The position numbers and the translations under genes were made by a program. The notes beneath the pieces were generated by a model. The model did no database searches. It worked only from the letters and a program-made list of their open reading frames with translations, and had not been told where the DNA came from. A DNA stretch of 64,000 bases from CBDCIS01 sp965217565 (GTDB taxonomy: Bacteria > Chloroflexota > Dehalococcoidia > Lucifugimonadales > CATOSD01), in NCBI GenBank assembly GCA_965217565.1, contig CBDCIS010000006.1, forward strand, positions 372,001 through 436,000, written 5' to 3'. Position 1 is the stretch's first letter. Every line of letters starts with the position of its first letter. Positions 45,429 through 54,195 of this stretch are shown piece by piece.

Positions 45429-46406
45429 CTAGGGTGTGGGCGCGCGCTCCGGGAGCATAGCCTGCTCTTTGAGCTCGGCCCAGAGGTCGTGCGGAATCGG
45501 GAACTCGAGCATCCGCACGTTCTCCTCCACCTCGGCGGCGGACCTCGCGCCCGGTATCGTCGCGGCCACCGCGGGATGTGCCAGTCCGAACTGGAGCGCC
45601 GCGGCCTTGAGAGGGACTCCGTGCCGGTCGCATATGGCCTTTATGTCCCGTGCCCGCTCCAACGTCTCTTGCGGGGCTTCACGATAGAAGTAGGTCGTTC
45701 CGGGCTCCAGGTCGGAGGCAAGAATTCCGCTGTTGTAGGGGCCGCCCAGGATGACACTCACCTGTCTTTCTTCACATAGAGGCAGCAACTCTACCAGGCC
45801 GGATTGGTCCAACAGGGTATAGCGGCCCGCGAGGATGAAACAGTCGAAGTCGGCCTCTTTGGCGAACCGCGCAAGAGGCTCCCAGTAGTTCATTCCGGCG
45901 CCGATGGCCTTGATGACGCCCTGTGAGCGCAGCTCCGCCAAAGCGGGGAAGGCTTCGTTGAGGGCTTGCTCGTGGTGGTCGTCGGGATCGTGGATGAGCA
46001 GGATGTCCACGCGGTCGAGCTTCAGGCGTCGAAGGCTCTCTTCAATGGACCTGAGGACGCCGTCTCGGCTGAAGTCGAAGACAGCTTCCAATGAGGGCCG
46101 GTTGGCGCCAGCACCCGCGTTGGACGCGATAGGCTCGAGCACGCGGCCCACCTTGGTGGAGAGCACATAGCTGTCGCGAGGAACCCTAGCCAGAGCGTTG
46201 CTATAGTACCGCTCGCTGCTGCCAACGCCGTAGAGGGGCGCTGTGTCGAAGTAGCGGATGCCCAGCCGCAAGCCCAGTTCAATGCTCTCCACCGCTATCC
46301 GCTCGGCGTCCTCGCCTGGAAGCCCACCGAAAGGCGCCCCTCCAAGGCCCAGCCTGCTTACACGCAGCCCTGTCCTACCGATCTCCGCAGTGTCCGCGAC
46401 GTTCAT
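45429..46406 (-). CDS. Aldo/keto reductase
   Basis: A 325-residue AKR: RVSRLGLGGAPFGG at the N-terminus, YFDTAPLYGVGSSER with the catalytic Asp and Tyr, a Lys in LSTKVGRV, and VDILLIHDPDD. It resembles the L-fucose/galactose dehydrogenase-like AKR group. GGGAGAG precedes the start. First of a run of oxidoreductase genes on this strand. Confidence 0.9.
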   Translation of the reverse strand: MNVADTAEIGRTGLRVSRLGLGGAPFGGLPGEDAERIAVESIELGLRLGIRYFDTAPLYGVGSSERYYSNALARVPRDSYVLSTKVGRVLEPIASNAGAGANRPSLEAVFDFSRDGVLRSIEESLRRLKLDRVDILLIHDPDDHHEQALNEAFPALAELRSQGVIKAIGAGMNYWEPLARFAKEADFDCFILAGRYTLLDQSGLVELLPLCEERQVSVILGGPYNSGILASDLEPGTTYFYREAPQETLERARDIKAICDRHGVPLKAAALQFGLAHPAVAATIPGARSAAEVEENVRMLEFPIPHDLWAELKEQAMLPERAPTP

Positions 46407-46532
46407 GTCTATCTCTCCCAGGTTTATGGTTGTGTCATGCGCGACAGGCGCGGCCCGACAGAAAACTCACACCTTTTTCGACCCTTGACTCATCCTCTTC
46501 TCTTTGGCCGCATGTCCCGCCGAGTCTGGTCG

Positions 46533-47334
46533 TCAATCCATTCGGGAGCCGCCGTTGACGTTGATGGACTGCCCTGTGATGTTCTTGGCGTATTCCGATG
46601 CCAGGAAAGCCGCCAAGTTGCCGATGTCTTCCGGGGTCTGTTCTCTCTTGAGTGGAATGCTATTCTCCACGTTCCTGATGAACACTTGCCTTGGGGTCAA
46701 CTCGTCGAGCACTCCTTCTATCAGGCCGCGCCGGTACGCGATTCGCTCCCACATCGGCGTCCAAAGAAGTCCTGGGCAGATCGCGTTGACGTTGATGTTG
46801 TACGGGGCCAGCTCCAGCGCGGATGACTGTGTCAAGCTGATAACGCCAGCTTTGGACACGTTGTATGGAGGATTCCAAGGGGAGCCTTGTCTGCCTGCGC
46901 CCGATGAGATGTTGATTATCTTGCCGTAGCGGTTCTCTTTCATGTGAGAAGCGACCGCGTAAGTTATCCTGGAAACCCCTTTGACGTTGACCTCATAGAT
47001 CATGTCCCAGTCTTCCTCGCTCGACGTGTCGCGATGCTCCCAACCGGGCGCGGCTACGATGCCGGCGTTGTTCACAAGGATGTCGATGCGCCCAAAACGG
47101 GAAATCACAGCCTCCGCCATGCGCTCAGCCGAGTCTTGGTCTGACACATCAACGTGAGACCGACAACGATTTCCGGCCTAGCTGGGCCACCTCTGCCGCA
47201 ACTTTCTGCGCGTCATCCAGGTTCAGGTCGGCCACGGCAATGTCAGCGCCGTTCCTGGCTAACACCAGGGCAATACTTCGCCCGATGCCTCGCCCACCTC
47301 CTGTAACAATCGCTATTTTGCCGGTAACGTCCAT
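46533..47334 (-). pseudogene. Short-chain dehydrogenase, frameshifted
   Basis: The first part starts at 47334 after GGAGAT: MDVTGKIAIVTGGGRGIGRS binds NAD(P), up to AAEVAQLGRKSLSV. Within about 47149-47165 the homologous frame moves by one base and continues VDVSDQDSAERMAEAVISRF, DILVNNAGIVAAPG, INISSGAGRQG, YNVSK (YxxxK) and INVNGGSRMD. Joined, they make a complete SDR of about 266 residues. An extra base in the TCTCAC segment accounts for the shift. Confidence 0.85.
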
Positions 47335-47399
47335 AATCAAATCTCCAAAAGCGCGCGAATGGTGAGCCGAATCGAGCCCATACACTTCACCACGTCTAT

Positions 47400-48525
47400 T
47401 CAACCTGGTGTTGCGGCGAATCTATCGGGCGCGAACGGGGTGACGTCCAACGAAGCTGCGCCGTAGGTTATCAGGTCGGCGACCGCTTTGCCTATCCCGG
47501 GGGATAGCAGTATGCCCTTCTTGCCGGCGCCCGTCGCAAGGTAGGCGTTCTGCCAGCCTGGGGCCTTGCCGATTATGGGCAGCCAGTCGGGGGTTACGGG
47601 TCGCAGGCAGGCGGTGTGCTTGACCAGTGCGGCCTCCGCCATCGCGGGCACAAGCCTTGCCGCCTTTTCGACGAGCAAGCGGCGCACCGCGTCGCTCGGC
47701 TGCCGGTCGAATCCCCGTCTCTCCTCGGTCGCTCCCACCCACGCGAGGCCGTCAGACCTTCGATAGAGTGAGACCCCCGCGCCCGAGAAGTCGTGGGCCA
47801 GGGGAGCGTCCTCGAGTCTCATTCGCAGAATCTCTCCCTTGAGCGGCTCGACGGGAATTGGCGTTCCAAGCCACCGCTCGGCCTCCCCGGACCACGGCCC
47901 AGTTGCCATCACGACGCCTTCGCAGGAAATCTCGCCATCCTCCAGCAGGACTCCGGTGACACGCTGCCCCGAGCTTATCAGACCGGTCGCGTTGCCGTAT
48001 CGGACTGTGGCCCCCAGGCTTTCGGCTGCCCCTGACAGGGCCAGCGTGTAGAGGTGGCTATCAAGGGCCGCGTTTCCATATATGCGCAGCCCTCGCAAGA
48101 CGTCGCTCGACAGTCGCGGCTCCAATTCCATCATCTCAGGGGCGTCCATCCAGTCGGCGGAAAAGCCGTCAGCGGACTCGAAGATTCTGAGGGTGGTTTT
48201 CCAGTTCGGGCATGTCCGATTCACGGAAGGCCACGTTGACGGCGTGGATTTGCTGTGGGTGGAAGTCCACGCCGGACTGTTCGATAAGCTCATCCCAGGT
48301 GTCGAGGTGCATCTGAAAGGAGTCCATAGCCAGCGGCGCGAGAGGGCCGGGGATGTCCATGCCTTGCAGCGGGTTGAGTCCCCCGGCAGAGAATCCGGAG
48401 GCCTGCGAGGCTACGCCCTCTCTCTCCACGATAGTGGCGCGGACGCCCGCCCTAGCGAGGTAGTAAGCGACGGCGCAGCCCGCCGCGCCTCCCCCGATGA
48501 TGGCGACTTCAGTGGTTTCGACCAT
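47400..48525 (-). pseudogene. FAD-dependent oxidoreductase (DAO family), frameshifted
   Basis: Start at 48525 after GGGAGG: VAIIGGGAAGCAVAYYLARA is the FAD-binding motif, then GGLNPLQ and NVAFRESDMPELEN. At a short C-run (plus strand 48191-48193) the frame moves by one and continues LRIFESADGF, VVMATGPWSG, RPVTPDWLPIIG and LATGAGKKGILLSP to 47400. The whole is a glycine oxidase/sarcosine-dehydrogenase-like DAO protein of about 375 residues. One extra C explains the break. Confidence 0.86.
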
Positions 48526-48563
48526 GGCGCGCCTCCCAATTGAGATTTGACCGAAAGGGTCCG

Positions 48564-49892
48564 TTAGCTCTCGGCCGGGTGTCCTTCGGCGATGGCCCTG
48601 CGCGGCAGCCTGGGGCGCCGCGCGGCGTATATGAGCAGTATGGCGATTGTGTATGCCGCGACGCCGAACAGGAAGAGGGAAGTGTAGCCCGCCGTAAGCT
48701 GGAACAGCACCGCGCCGAGCGACGGGCCGAGACCAAGCGCCACGGTCTGGAACAGCCCAACGGTGCCTATTATCGAGCCAAACGACGCTCTGCCAAAGTA
48801 CTGGGCCAGCATCATGCTGCCCAGTATGCCCACGCCTCCCGAAGCCGTGCCCCAGATGACTACGACCAGGAAGCCTTGACGTTGGGCGTCTATGGCCAGG
48901 AAGAGCATGGTAGCGGCGCAGGCGAGCAGCAGGACGGCGATGGCCATCAGCCTGGGGGAGTACCTGTCCGACAGAAAGCCCCACGCGGGGTTCGCCAGCG
49001 CGCCCATCATCGACGATATGCTCAGGGCGAGGGCCGCCTGTGGCCGCGACACGCCGGAGTCCAGCAGGTAGGGCACGACCTGGTAGCCCAGCGCGCCTGA
49101 GATCATAATAGAAAAGCACTCGGCTGAAACGATGGCCCAGAAAGTGAAGGTGAGGGCCGCCTCTCCGGCGCTCCAGCCAAACTCCCTGTCGCCCGGCGGG
49201 CGTTGCCGGGTGGCGCCCGCCTTTGGGGGCAGGTGTTCGGCGGAGGGCGCGCGGTTGTCGCCGTCGGGCTGTAGTCCGATGTCCTCTGGCCTGCGCCGCA
49301 GTATCAGCCAGAGGGGAACAGCCAGCAGGAGCGAGAATGCGCCCAGCAGCCAGTAGGCGACGCGCCAGCTATGGGACTGGGCGATGAGCGAGAATAGCTG
49401 GATGTTGATCGAGCCGCTCACCGGGCGGGCCATGCCCGTGAGTCCCATGGCGAAGTTACGCTTCCTTTGGAAGAAGTTGACCGACAGGGTGCGCGGCACG
49501 ACCGATATGAGAATGGGATTGCCCAGCCCTCGGGCGATGATATAGGCGGCGTAGAAGTGCCAGACCGCCTGTATCCCAGAGAGGGCAAAGAGGCATAGGC
49601 CCGTAAGAATCGTGGCTGCCGGCATGAGTCCCCGAGGGCCGTGACGATCGGCCAGCCTGCCCACGAACGGCGAAACCGCCCCCGCCATCCAGGTGCCGGC
49701 GGTGACTGCGTAGGCGATTGTGCTGCGCTCCCACCCCATGTCCACGAAAATCAGGTCCTGGATTCCCCCAAGAACCACCTGCGCCACCCCGGTTGCTCCG
49801 AAGGTTCCCAACGACGCAACGCCCAGCACCAGCCAGCCATAGTAGAACCTCGTGCGAGGTCGCCATTGCGTTATGCTTCGTATGAGGGACAT
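48564..49892 (-). CDS. MFS transporter
   Basis: About 442 residues from the ATG at 49892, which has GGAGG close upstream; a longer frame to 50000 adds an unlikely N-terminus. About 12 membrane helices, starting FYYGWLVLGVASLGTFGATG, with the loop signature GRLADRHGPRGLMP and FFQRKRNFAMGLTGMARP. Related to, but not closely, the MFS gene at 37697. It is 38 bases upstream of the FAD oxidoreductase gene and likely imports its substrate. Confidence 0.85.
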   Translation of the reverse strand: MSLIRSITQWRPRTRFYYGWLVLGVASLGTFGATGVAQVVLGGIQDLIFVDMGWERSTIAYAVTAGTWMAGAVSPFVGRLADRHGPRGLMPAATILTGLCLFALSGIQAVWHFYAAYIIARGLGNPILISVVPRTLSVNFFQRKRNFAMGLTGMARPVSGSINIQLFSLIAQSHSWRVAYWLLGAFSLLLAVPLWLILRRRPEDIGLQPDGDNRAPSAEHLPPKAGATRQRPPGDREFGWSAGEAALTFTFWAIVSAECFSIMISGALGYQVVPYLLDSGVSRPQAALALSISSMMGALANPAWGFLSDRYSPRLMAIAVLLLACAATMLFLAIDAQRQGFLVVVIWGTASGGVGILGSMMLAQYFGRASFGSIIGTVGLFQTVALGLGPSLGAVLFQLTAGYTSLFLFGVAAYTIAILLIYAARRPRLPRRAIAEGHPAES

Positions 49893-50150
49893 GAACCTCC
49901 GGGACATGGGAGGCCAGCGTTCGGCTGGCGGTGCTTCACGTGGGTGGCCCGCGTCCGGCGGGCCTGATTCGCGATTAAGCGGCATATTGGTAGGCTGCAA
50001 GATTGCCGCGACACAGATGATAACACATTCGTTGTTAGAATCAGCTTGATTGAGAGGTTAGCAGGATTCTACTTGCGCGGAGTGAGCCTGATAGGACATG
50101 ATAGCTCGAGGGCATCGAAGGTCGAAGGAACTACGGAAGGGGATCACCCA

Positions 50151-52472
50151 TTGCGCTGCCCAAGCTGCGGCTCGGAAAACGCTGAATCCAGCAACTTTTG
50201 CATCTTTTGCGGCCATGCCTTAGAGGCAGAGGAGGCCGACGCCCCCGTCGAAGAGCTTTCGCCTGCAGATCTTCAGTCTGCTGTGCGCGAGCTGCGTTCG
50301 GAGGTCAGGCAGATACGCGCGATCCTGTCCAGCTACGGAATGGGCCGGTCTTCCGGAGAGGAGCTCCGGGAGCGCAGAGAACGGCCGCGTCCGGCGGTCG
50401 GCGCTCCTGCTCGCGCCACTGCCGTGAGGCCGTCGCCTGAGGCTTCGTCCGCCGGCGCTCCGGGTGTGCCGCCACAGCCTCCCGCGTCCGCGCCATCCAG
50501 GCGTTTCCAGATGGACTGGGAGCTTATCCTGGGTGGAAACTGGCTTGCGCGAATTGGCATACTCGCGGTCGTAATAGGAGTGGGCTTCTTTCTGAAGCTG
50601 GCTTTCGACAACAATTGGATCGGCGAAACTGGCCGCGTCGCGCTCGGAATCGTGGGCGGACTTGCCCTCCTTGGAGCCGGCGAATACTGGTTCAGGAGAT
50701 ACCCGGTTTACTCGCAGGCTCTTACGGGCGGCGGCATCGCGATTCTCTACCTGTCCATTTTCGCCGCATTTGCCTTCTACAGTTTGATTGGAACGTATCC
50801 GGCCATTGGGCTGCTGCTCCTCATCAGCGTTGCGGCGGCGGCGATCGCGCTACGGCAAAACTCGATGGCGCTGGCGGCGATCGGCATTGTAGGGGCTTTC
50901 TCAGCGCCATTCGTGATCGGCACGGCCGGCGAAAGAGCGCAAGAGGGGTTGGGGGGATATGCCAGCATCGAGGTCATGCTCTACGTCATAATGGTTGACT
51001 TGGGCGTTCTCGCGCTTTCGACGTTCCGCAACTGGCGCTGGTTCACGCTGTTGGGGCTTGCGGGGTCGTTGCTCTCGTTTGGCGTCTGGCTCGAGTACGA
51101 AGGGCCGGAGGTGAACGCGGCGCTCGCCGAGGGAAGCCTGACGGCCATGTTCCTGATATTCGTCGGCGCTACGATGCTCTACCACGTCATCTGGCGGCGC
51201 GTGTCGCGGGCGTTCGACCAGGCCCTGATGATCATCAACGCCTCCGCGTACTTCGGAATAAGCTATGGGCTTATGTGGGACGACTTCCGTGAATGGATGG
51301 GCGCGTTTACGCTCGCGCTCGCCCTGTTCTACGGGCTTATCGGTTACCTCGTCTTCAGGAGAGGCAAAGAGCAATTCTACCTGAGCTTGATAGCGCTGGG
51401 CATAGCCCTGGTTTACCTGACTATAAGCGTGCCTGTACAGCTTGGCGGCCCCTGGGTCAGCGTGGCCTGGGCCGCGGAAGGGTTGGCGCTCATCTGGATG
51501 TCCTTCAAGCTGGAAAGGTGGCAGATGCGGGTGACCGGCGTGGGCGTGTTCGCCTTGTCTGCCGTGTGGCTGCTCATAGTGGACACTCCGAACGCGCTCT
51601 CGCTGGAACTGACGCCGCTGCTCAACGCGCACATGGTATCGTATGGGATGGTCATCGCCGCCGCCTACTTCGCGGCCTATCTGGTCCGCCGCAATAGGGA
51701 TAGGCTCGAAGAGCGGGAGAGCGAGATGTTCCCGGCTCTCCTGACGGCGGGCAACGTTTTCTTGACCTTGCTCGTTCCGATTCAGCTGGACGGCGCCTGG
51801 GTATCCGTCGCGTGGTCGTTCGAGGCGTTGGCCATGGTATGGCTGTCCTACCGGCTGGGTCTGTGGGAGATGCGGCTGTTCAGCGCGGGCCTATTCGCGA
51901 TTCTCGCCGCGCGGCTGCTGGTCTGGGAGACTCCGGTAGAATTGGACGGCTTCAGAGTGTTCCTCAACCAGCGAATGATGGCCTTCGCCGCGGGCGTTGC
52001 CGCCCTGTACCTGGCCGCATTGGTTGTGTGGAGGAGGCGGCGCGACAATACCGAGTGGGACATCGCGCTCATGCTCCCTACTCTTGTGGTTAGCGCAAAC
52101 TTCCTGACGCTGTGGATTCTCAGCGCGGAGGTCATCGCGGTCGTGGACAGCGGGATTATCGCCGTGGCGGGCAGCGCGGCGTTCTACACGAAGAGCCTCG
52201 CCCTTAGCCTGGTGTGGACCGTGTACGCGAGCGTCGGGCTGACGCTGGGCGTCGTCAGGAGGTGGCGTGTAGTGCGGATTGCCAGCCTCGGCCTGCTGGC
52301 GATTCCCATCCTCAAGCTCTTCCTGTTCGACTCCTTCGCTCTGGACCAGGGCTACCGCGTGGCCGCCTTCCTGAGCCTGGGCGGGATACTGCTTGCCGGG
52401 GGCTTCCTGTACCAGCGCTATGGCGAGGCGATACGGGGGTTCCTCTTCGAGGAGCGCACCGTGGATGGGTAG
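50151..52472 (+). CDS. DUF2339 polytopic membrane protein with zinc ribbon
   Basis: I choose the TTG at 50151, eight bases after AAGGGG, placing the start at a zinc ribbon (RCPSCGSENAESSNFCIFCG). A longer frame from 50046 has no clear site. A coiled-coil segment (LQSAVRELRSEVRQIRAILSS) and Pro/Arg-rich linker follow, then about 20 or more membrane helices to the end, including ILGGNWLARIGILAVVIGVG, the DUF2339 opening. Family function is unknown. The periodic repeats LLVPIQLDGAWVSVAWSFEAL and ISVPVQLGGPWVSVAWAAEGL show internal duplication. Confidence 0.87.
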   Translation: MRCPSCGSENAESSNFCIFCGHALEAEEADAPVEELSPADLQSAVRELRSEVRQIRAILSSYGMGRSSGEELRERRERPRPAVGAPARATAVRPSPEASSAGAPGVPPQPPASAPSRRFQMDWELILGGNWLARIGILAVVIGVGFFLKLAFDNNWIGETGRVALGIVGGLALLGAGEYWFRRYPVYSQALTGGGIAILYLSIFAAFAFYSLIGTYPAIGLLLLISVAAAAIALRQNSMALAAIGIVGAFSAPFVIGTAGERAQEGLGGYASIEVMLYVIMVDLGVLALSTFRNWRWFTLLGLAGSLLSFGVWLEYEGPEVNAALAEGSLTAMFLIFVGATMLYHVIWRRVSRAFDQALMIINASAYFGISYGLMWDDFREWMGAFTLALALFYGLIGYLVFRRGKEQFYLSLIALGIALVYLTISVPVQLGGPWVSVAWAAEGLALIWMSFKLERWQMRVTGVGVFALSAVWLLIVDTPNALSLELTPLLNAHMVSYGMVIAAAYFAAYLVRRNRDRLEERESEMFPALLTAGNVFLTLLVPIQLDGAWVSVAWSFEALAMVWLSYRLGLWEMRLFSAGLFAILAARLLVWETPVELDGFRVFLNQRMMAFAAGVAALYLAALVVWRRRRDNTEWDIALMLPTLVVSANFLTLWILSAEVIAVVDSGIIAVAGSAAFYTKSLALSLVWTVYASVGLTLGVVRRWRVVRIASLGLLAIPILKLFLFDSFALDQGYRVAAFLSLGGILLAGGFLYQRYGEAIRGFLFEERTVDG

Positions 52473-52573
52473 GGGGGTGATGGCGTCCGCAGCGGCTCGC
52501 CTCGAAGCGTCGTTGGCATCGCTGCCACACCGCAGCCCGATCACCTAGCTTGTTACTCGCCAGGCTCTGACCG

Positions 52574-52712
52574 GACTAAGTGACTGTCTCAAAACTACTC
52601 TGGAGCATCAAAGTTTCGCATCCCAACGCACGTGGATTGCCGAGCGGTGAGCCATTGCGATGGGTTCCCGCTTTCGCGGGAAAGACGGCACTTTTGAGAT
52701 AGTTTCTAAGCG
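52574..52712. mobile_element. 139-bp MITE-like inverted-repeat element, copy 2
   Basis: Terminal inverted repeats centred on ACTRTCTCAAAA at both ends, and an interior with GTGGATTGCCGAGC, GGTGAGCC and the palindrome GGTTCCCGCTTTCGCGGGAA. It aligns end to end with the element at 12515-12655. It lies between DUF2339 and the cupin gene, 6 bases from the cupin stop. Confidence 0.75.
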
Positions 52713-52717
52713 TAGCC

Positions 52718-53095
52718 CTATTGCGGGGGCGGTTTGTTAAATGGGCTGTTGTCTGGCGGGAGGCGGAATGGTGGGGCGGTTGCCGAAACGAAGACCAGTT
52801 TCTCTTCGCCGATGTTGCGGATGGAGTGATTGGAGCCGGGCGGCACCAGGATCATGGTTCCCGGTCCGACTTCCTGCGTCTCGTCGCCTACATTCATTGC
52901 GCCGCGTCCGTGGACTACGACGTACACCTGCTCGCTGTCTGGGTGGGCATGAGTGGACTGCTCGCTTCCGGGTTCGCCCTCCACCCAGGTGATGAGGACG
53001 TTCTCCGCGCCGAACTGTCCGGGCGCCAGAAGCAAGTGGGAGACCTGTCCGCCGCGATGGTGACGAGGGCTTTGGGCCAGGGTCTGGATGTTCAT
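52718..53095 (-). CDS. Single-domain cupin protein
   Basis: A 125-residue cupin_2: THAHPDSEQVYVVVHGRG is motif 1 with its His, His, Glu metal ligands, and GPGTMILVPPGSNHSIRNIG is motif 2 with the last His. A small metal-binding barrel, catalytic or regulatory role unknown. CCGGAG lies before the ATG. It lies just downstream of tRNA-Asp. Confidence 0.88.
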   Translation of the reverse strand: MNIQTLAQSPRHHRGGQVSHLLLAPGQFGAENVLITWVEGEPGSEQSTHAHPDSEQVYVVVHGRGAMNVGDETQEVGPGTMILVPPGSNHSIRNIGEEKLVFVSATAPPFRLPPDNSPFNKPPPQ

Positions 53096-53155
53096 GGCGG
53101 GAACTCCGGCACGGCGCGGTAAATGGCGAGCGACGCCCTTGAGGATGATGCGGTA

Positions 53156-53233
53156 TGGCGACCCCGACCGGATTCGAACCGGCGATCTCTGCCTTGACAG
53201 GGCAGTATGTTAAAACCACTACACCACGGGGCC
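53156..53233 (-). tRNA. tRNA-Asp (GTC)
   Basis: Cloverleaf on the minus strand: acceptor GGCCCCG / CGGGGTC with one G-T pair, anticodon stem CTGCC / GGCAG around loop CTGTCAA (anticodon GTC), T arm GCCGG-TTCGAAT-CCGGT, discriminator G, and an encoded CCA. Confidence 0.95.
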
Positions 53234-53377
53234 ACATGCGAGAGGTGGGCAATGCGCCCACCTCTATCAATTGTACCGCCAGGGAGGGCTTGCGGTCAAT
53301 GGCAATTTTGCGCGCGTTGGCAAAGGACACGTCAGGGGCGTGCCTGGCATTCGGCCATGCCGGGGAACGCCCGACCA

Positions 53378-53404
53378 GGGCAACCACGAGGGATTGCCCC
53401 TACG
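53378..53404 (+). repeat. Dispersed repeat, hairpin copy
   Basis: GGGCAACCACGAGGGATTGC then CCCTACG. The arms GGGCAA and TTGCCC pair around CCACGAGGGA. Same unit as at 25476 and, reversed, 40435. Confidence 0.7.
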
Positions 53405-53437
53405 GGTGTCCGCGCGATTACGGGGCTGCGGGCGTGA

Positions 53438-53683
53438 CTACGCTATGCCGGCGGCCTGGAGCGCCTCGTCCAGCTTGGCGGGACTGTATCCCACTACCCT
53501 GGCGTCGCCGATAACGGTGACCGGGGTTGTGCGGTAGCCCATGCCCACGAGGTTCTTCAGCGCCTGTCGATCTGTCGATACGTTATAGTCCGCGAACTCG
53601 ACGCCCTTGCGTGAAAGATACACCTTCACCATGTGGCAGGGGCCTCAACCGTTGGAGCTATACACCTGGATTTCGTTTTCCAT
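53438..53683 (-). CDS. Glutaredoxin-like protein with in-frame TGA in the active site (candidate selenoprotein, UGPC)
   Basis: The ATG at 53683 follows AGGAAAGGA. The frame of 82 codons reads MENEIQVYSSNG, then TGA (codon 13, 53647-53645), then GPCHMVKVYLSRKGVEFADY and so on to the stop at 53438. The rest is a complete small glutaredoxin/NrdH fold: GYRTTPVTVIGDARVVGYS with the cis-proline TPV. TGA falls exactly on the first, nucleophilic Cys of CGPC. A 7-bp hairpin with its apical loop 23 nt after the TGA (53611-53629) fits a bacterial SECIS. It is 14 bases downstream of the FTR-like gene, which has two such TGAs. A gene caller would start at 53632 and lose the active site. UGA read as Cys by a suppressor tRNA is an alternative. 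Confidence 0.8.
53611..53629 (-). promoter_or_regulatory. bSECIS-like hairpin after the glutaredoxin TGA
   Basis: On the transcript GUGAAGG-UGUAU-CUUUCAC, seven pairs with one G-U. Counting from the base after TGA, the stem spans nt 16-22, the loop 23-27, and the 3' arm 28-34. The loop has G as its second base, as bacterial SECIS elements require. Confidence 0.68.
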
Positions 53684-53697
53684 TTGCGTTTCCTTTC

Positions 53698-54153
53698 CTA
53701 TGAATCGGATGATTGGGCGGTGTCTGCGCCTTCGCGGCGTCGCTCGTTGAACTCGCGCTTTCCGCCGGTATCGCCGAACAACTCTTCGCCCACTGGCACG
53801 GCCACGTCAACGGTTTGGACGATGTCCTCGCCGGATTCGTACTTGCGAAGAAACTCTTCGCTCACGAAGAACATTCAAATGCAGAAGCCGTCTCGCTCGA
53901 TGTCTTCGTGATGCCTTTCGCAGGGGCAAATCTTCTTGCGATCCTCATCGGGATCGCCGCTCAGTGGCATTCAAGGGCAGTAGCGGTAGCCATACTTCCT
54001 TTCGTTTTCGCCCAGCCCCTCCTGCACGACCTGGACGACTTCGGTCTCCGGGAAGAACTCGTATGGCCCCTTCTCGACGTATCTCTCCGAGAAGCGCACG
54101 GCTCGCTGGAGGGCCTCCTCTTCGGTTAGCTCGCGTCGTTTACGTGGTGGCAT
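53698..54153 (-). CDS. Ferredoxin:thioredoxin reductase catalytic-chain-like protein with two in-frame TGAs (candidate diselenide enzyme)
   Basis: The ATG at 54153 follows GGAGAG. The frame has 152 codons with TGA at codons 61 (53973-53971) and 93 (53877-53875). Between and around them lie ERYVEKGPYEFFPETEVVQV, KYGYRYCP-TGA, KKICPCERHHED, DGFCI-TGA and MFFVSEEFLRKYESGED, the order of FTR catalytic chains (CPC, CPC, CxC). FTR binds a [4Fe-4S] cluster with four cysteines and has a redox disulfide formed by the second Cys of the first CPC and the last Cys. Here those two, and only those two, are TGA; Cys59, 76, 78 and 91 remain as ligands. Each TGA has a SECIS-like hairpin. It lies directly before the Sec-type glutaredoxin gene. 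The start and fold are firm; Sec insertion is inferred. Confidence 0.82.
53845..53861 (-). promoter_or_regulatory. bSECIS-like hairpin after TGA codon 93 of the FTR-like gene
   Basis: On the transcript GCGAAGA-GUU-UCUUCGC, a perfect 7-bp stem at nt 14-20 and 24-30 after the TGA, loop starting at nt 21 with G. An alternative overlapping hairpin (UUCUUCG-UGAG-CGAAGAG) lies closer to the TGA. Confidence 0.68.
53938..53957 (-). promoter_or_regulatory. bSECIS-like hairpin after TGA codon 61 of the FTR-like gene
   Basis: On the transcript GCGAUCC-CGAUGA-GGAUCGC, a perfect 7-bp stem at nt 14-20 and 27-33 after the TGA. The loop starts at nt 21 and its second base is G. Stem position is identical to the element after the second TGA. 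Confidence 0.7.
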
Positions 54154-54195
54154 CGTAACACTCTCCGGTGTCATTCCACGACGAGCGTGGTCCGA

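Noticed and set aside
53438..54153. General reassignment of TGA to a sense codon in this genome
   Set aside because: Many intact genes here end in TGA at the expected length, for example ligA, recF and the FAD/Fe-S neighbours, so TGA is normally a stop.
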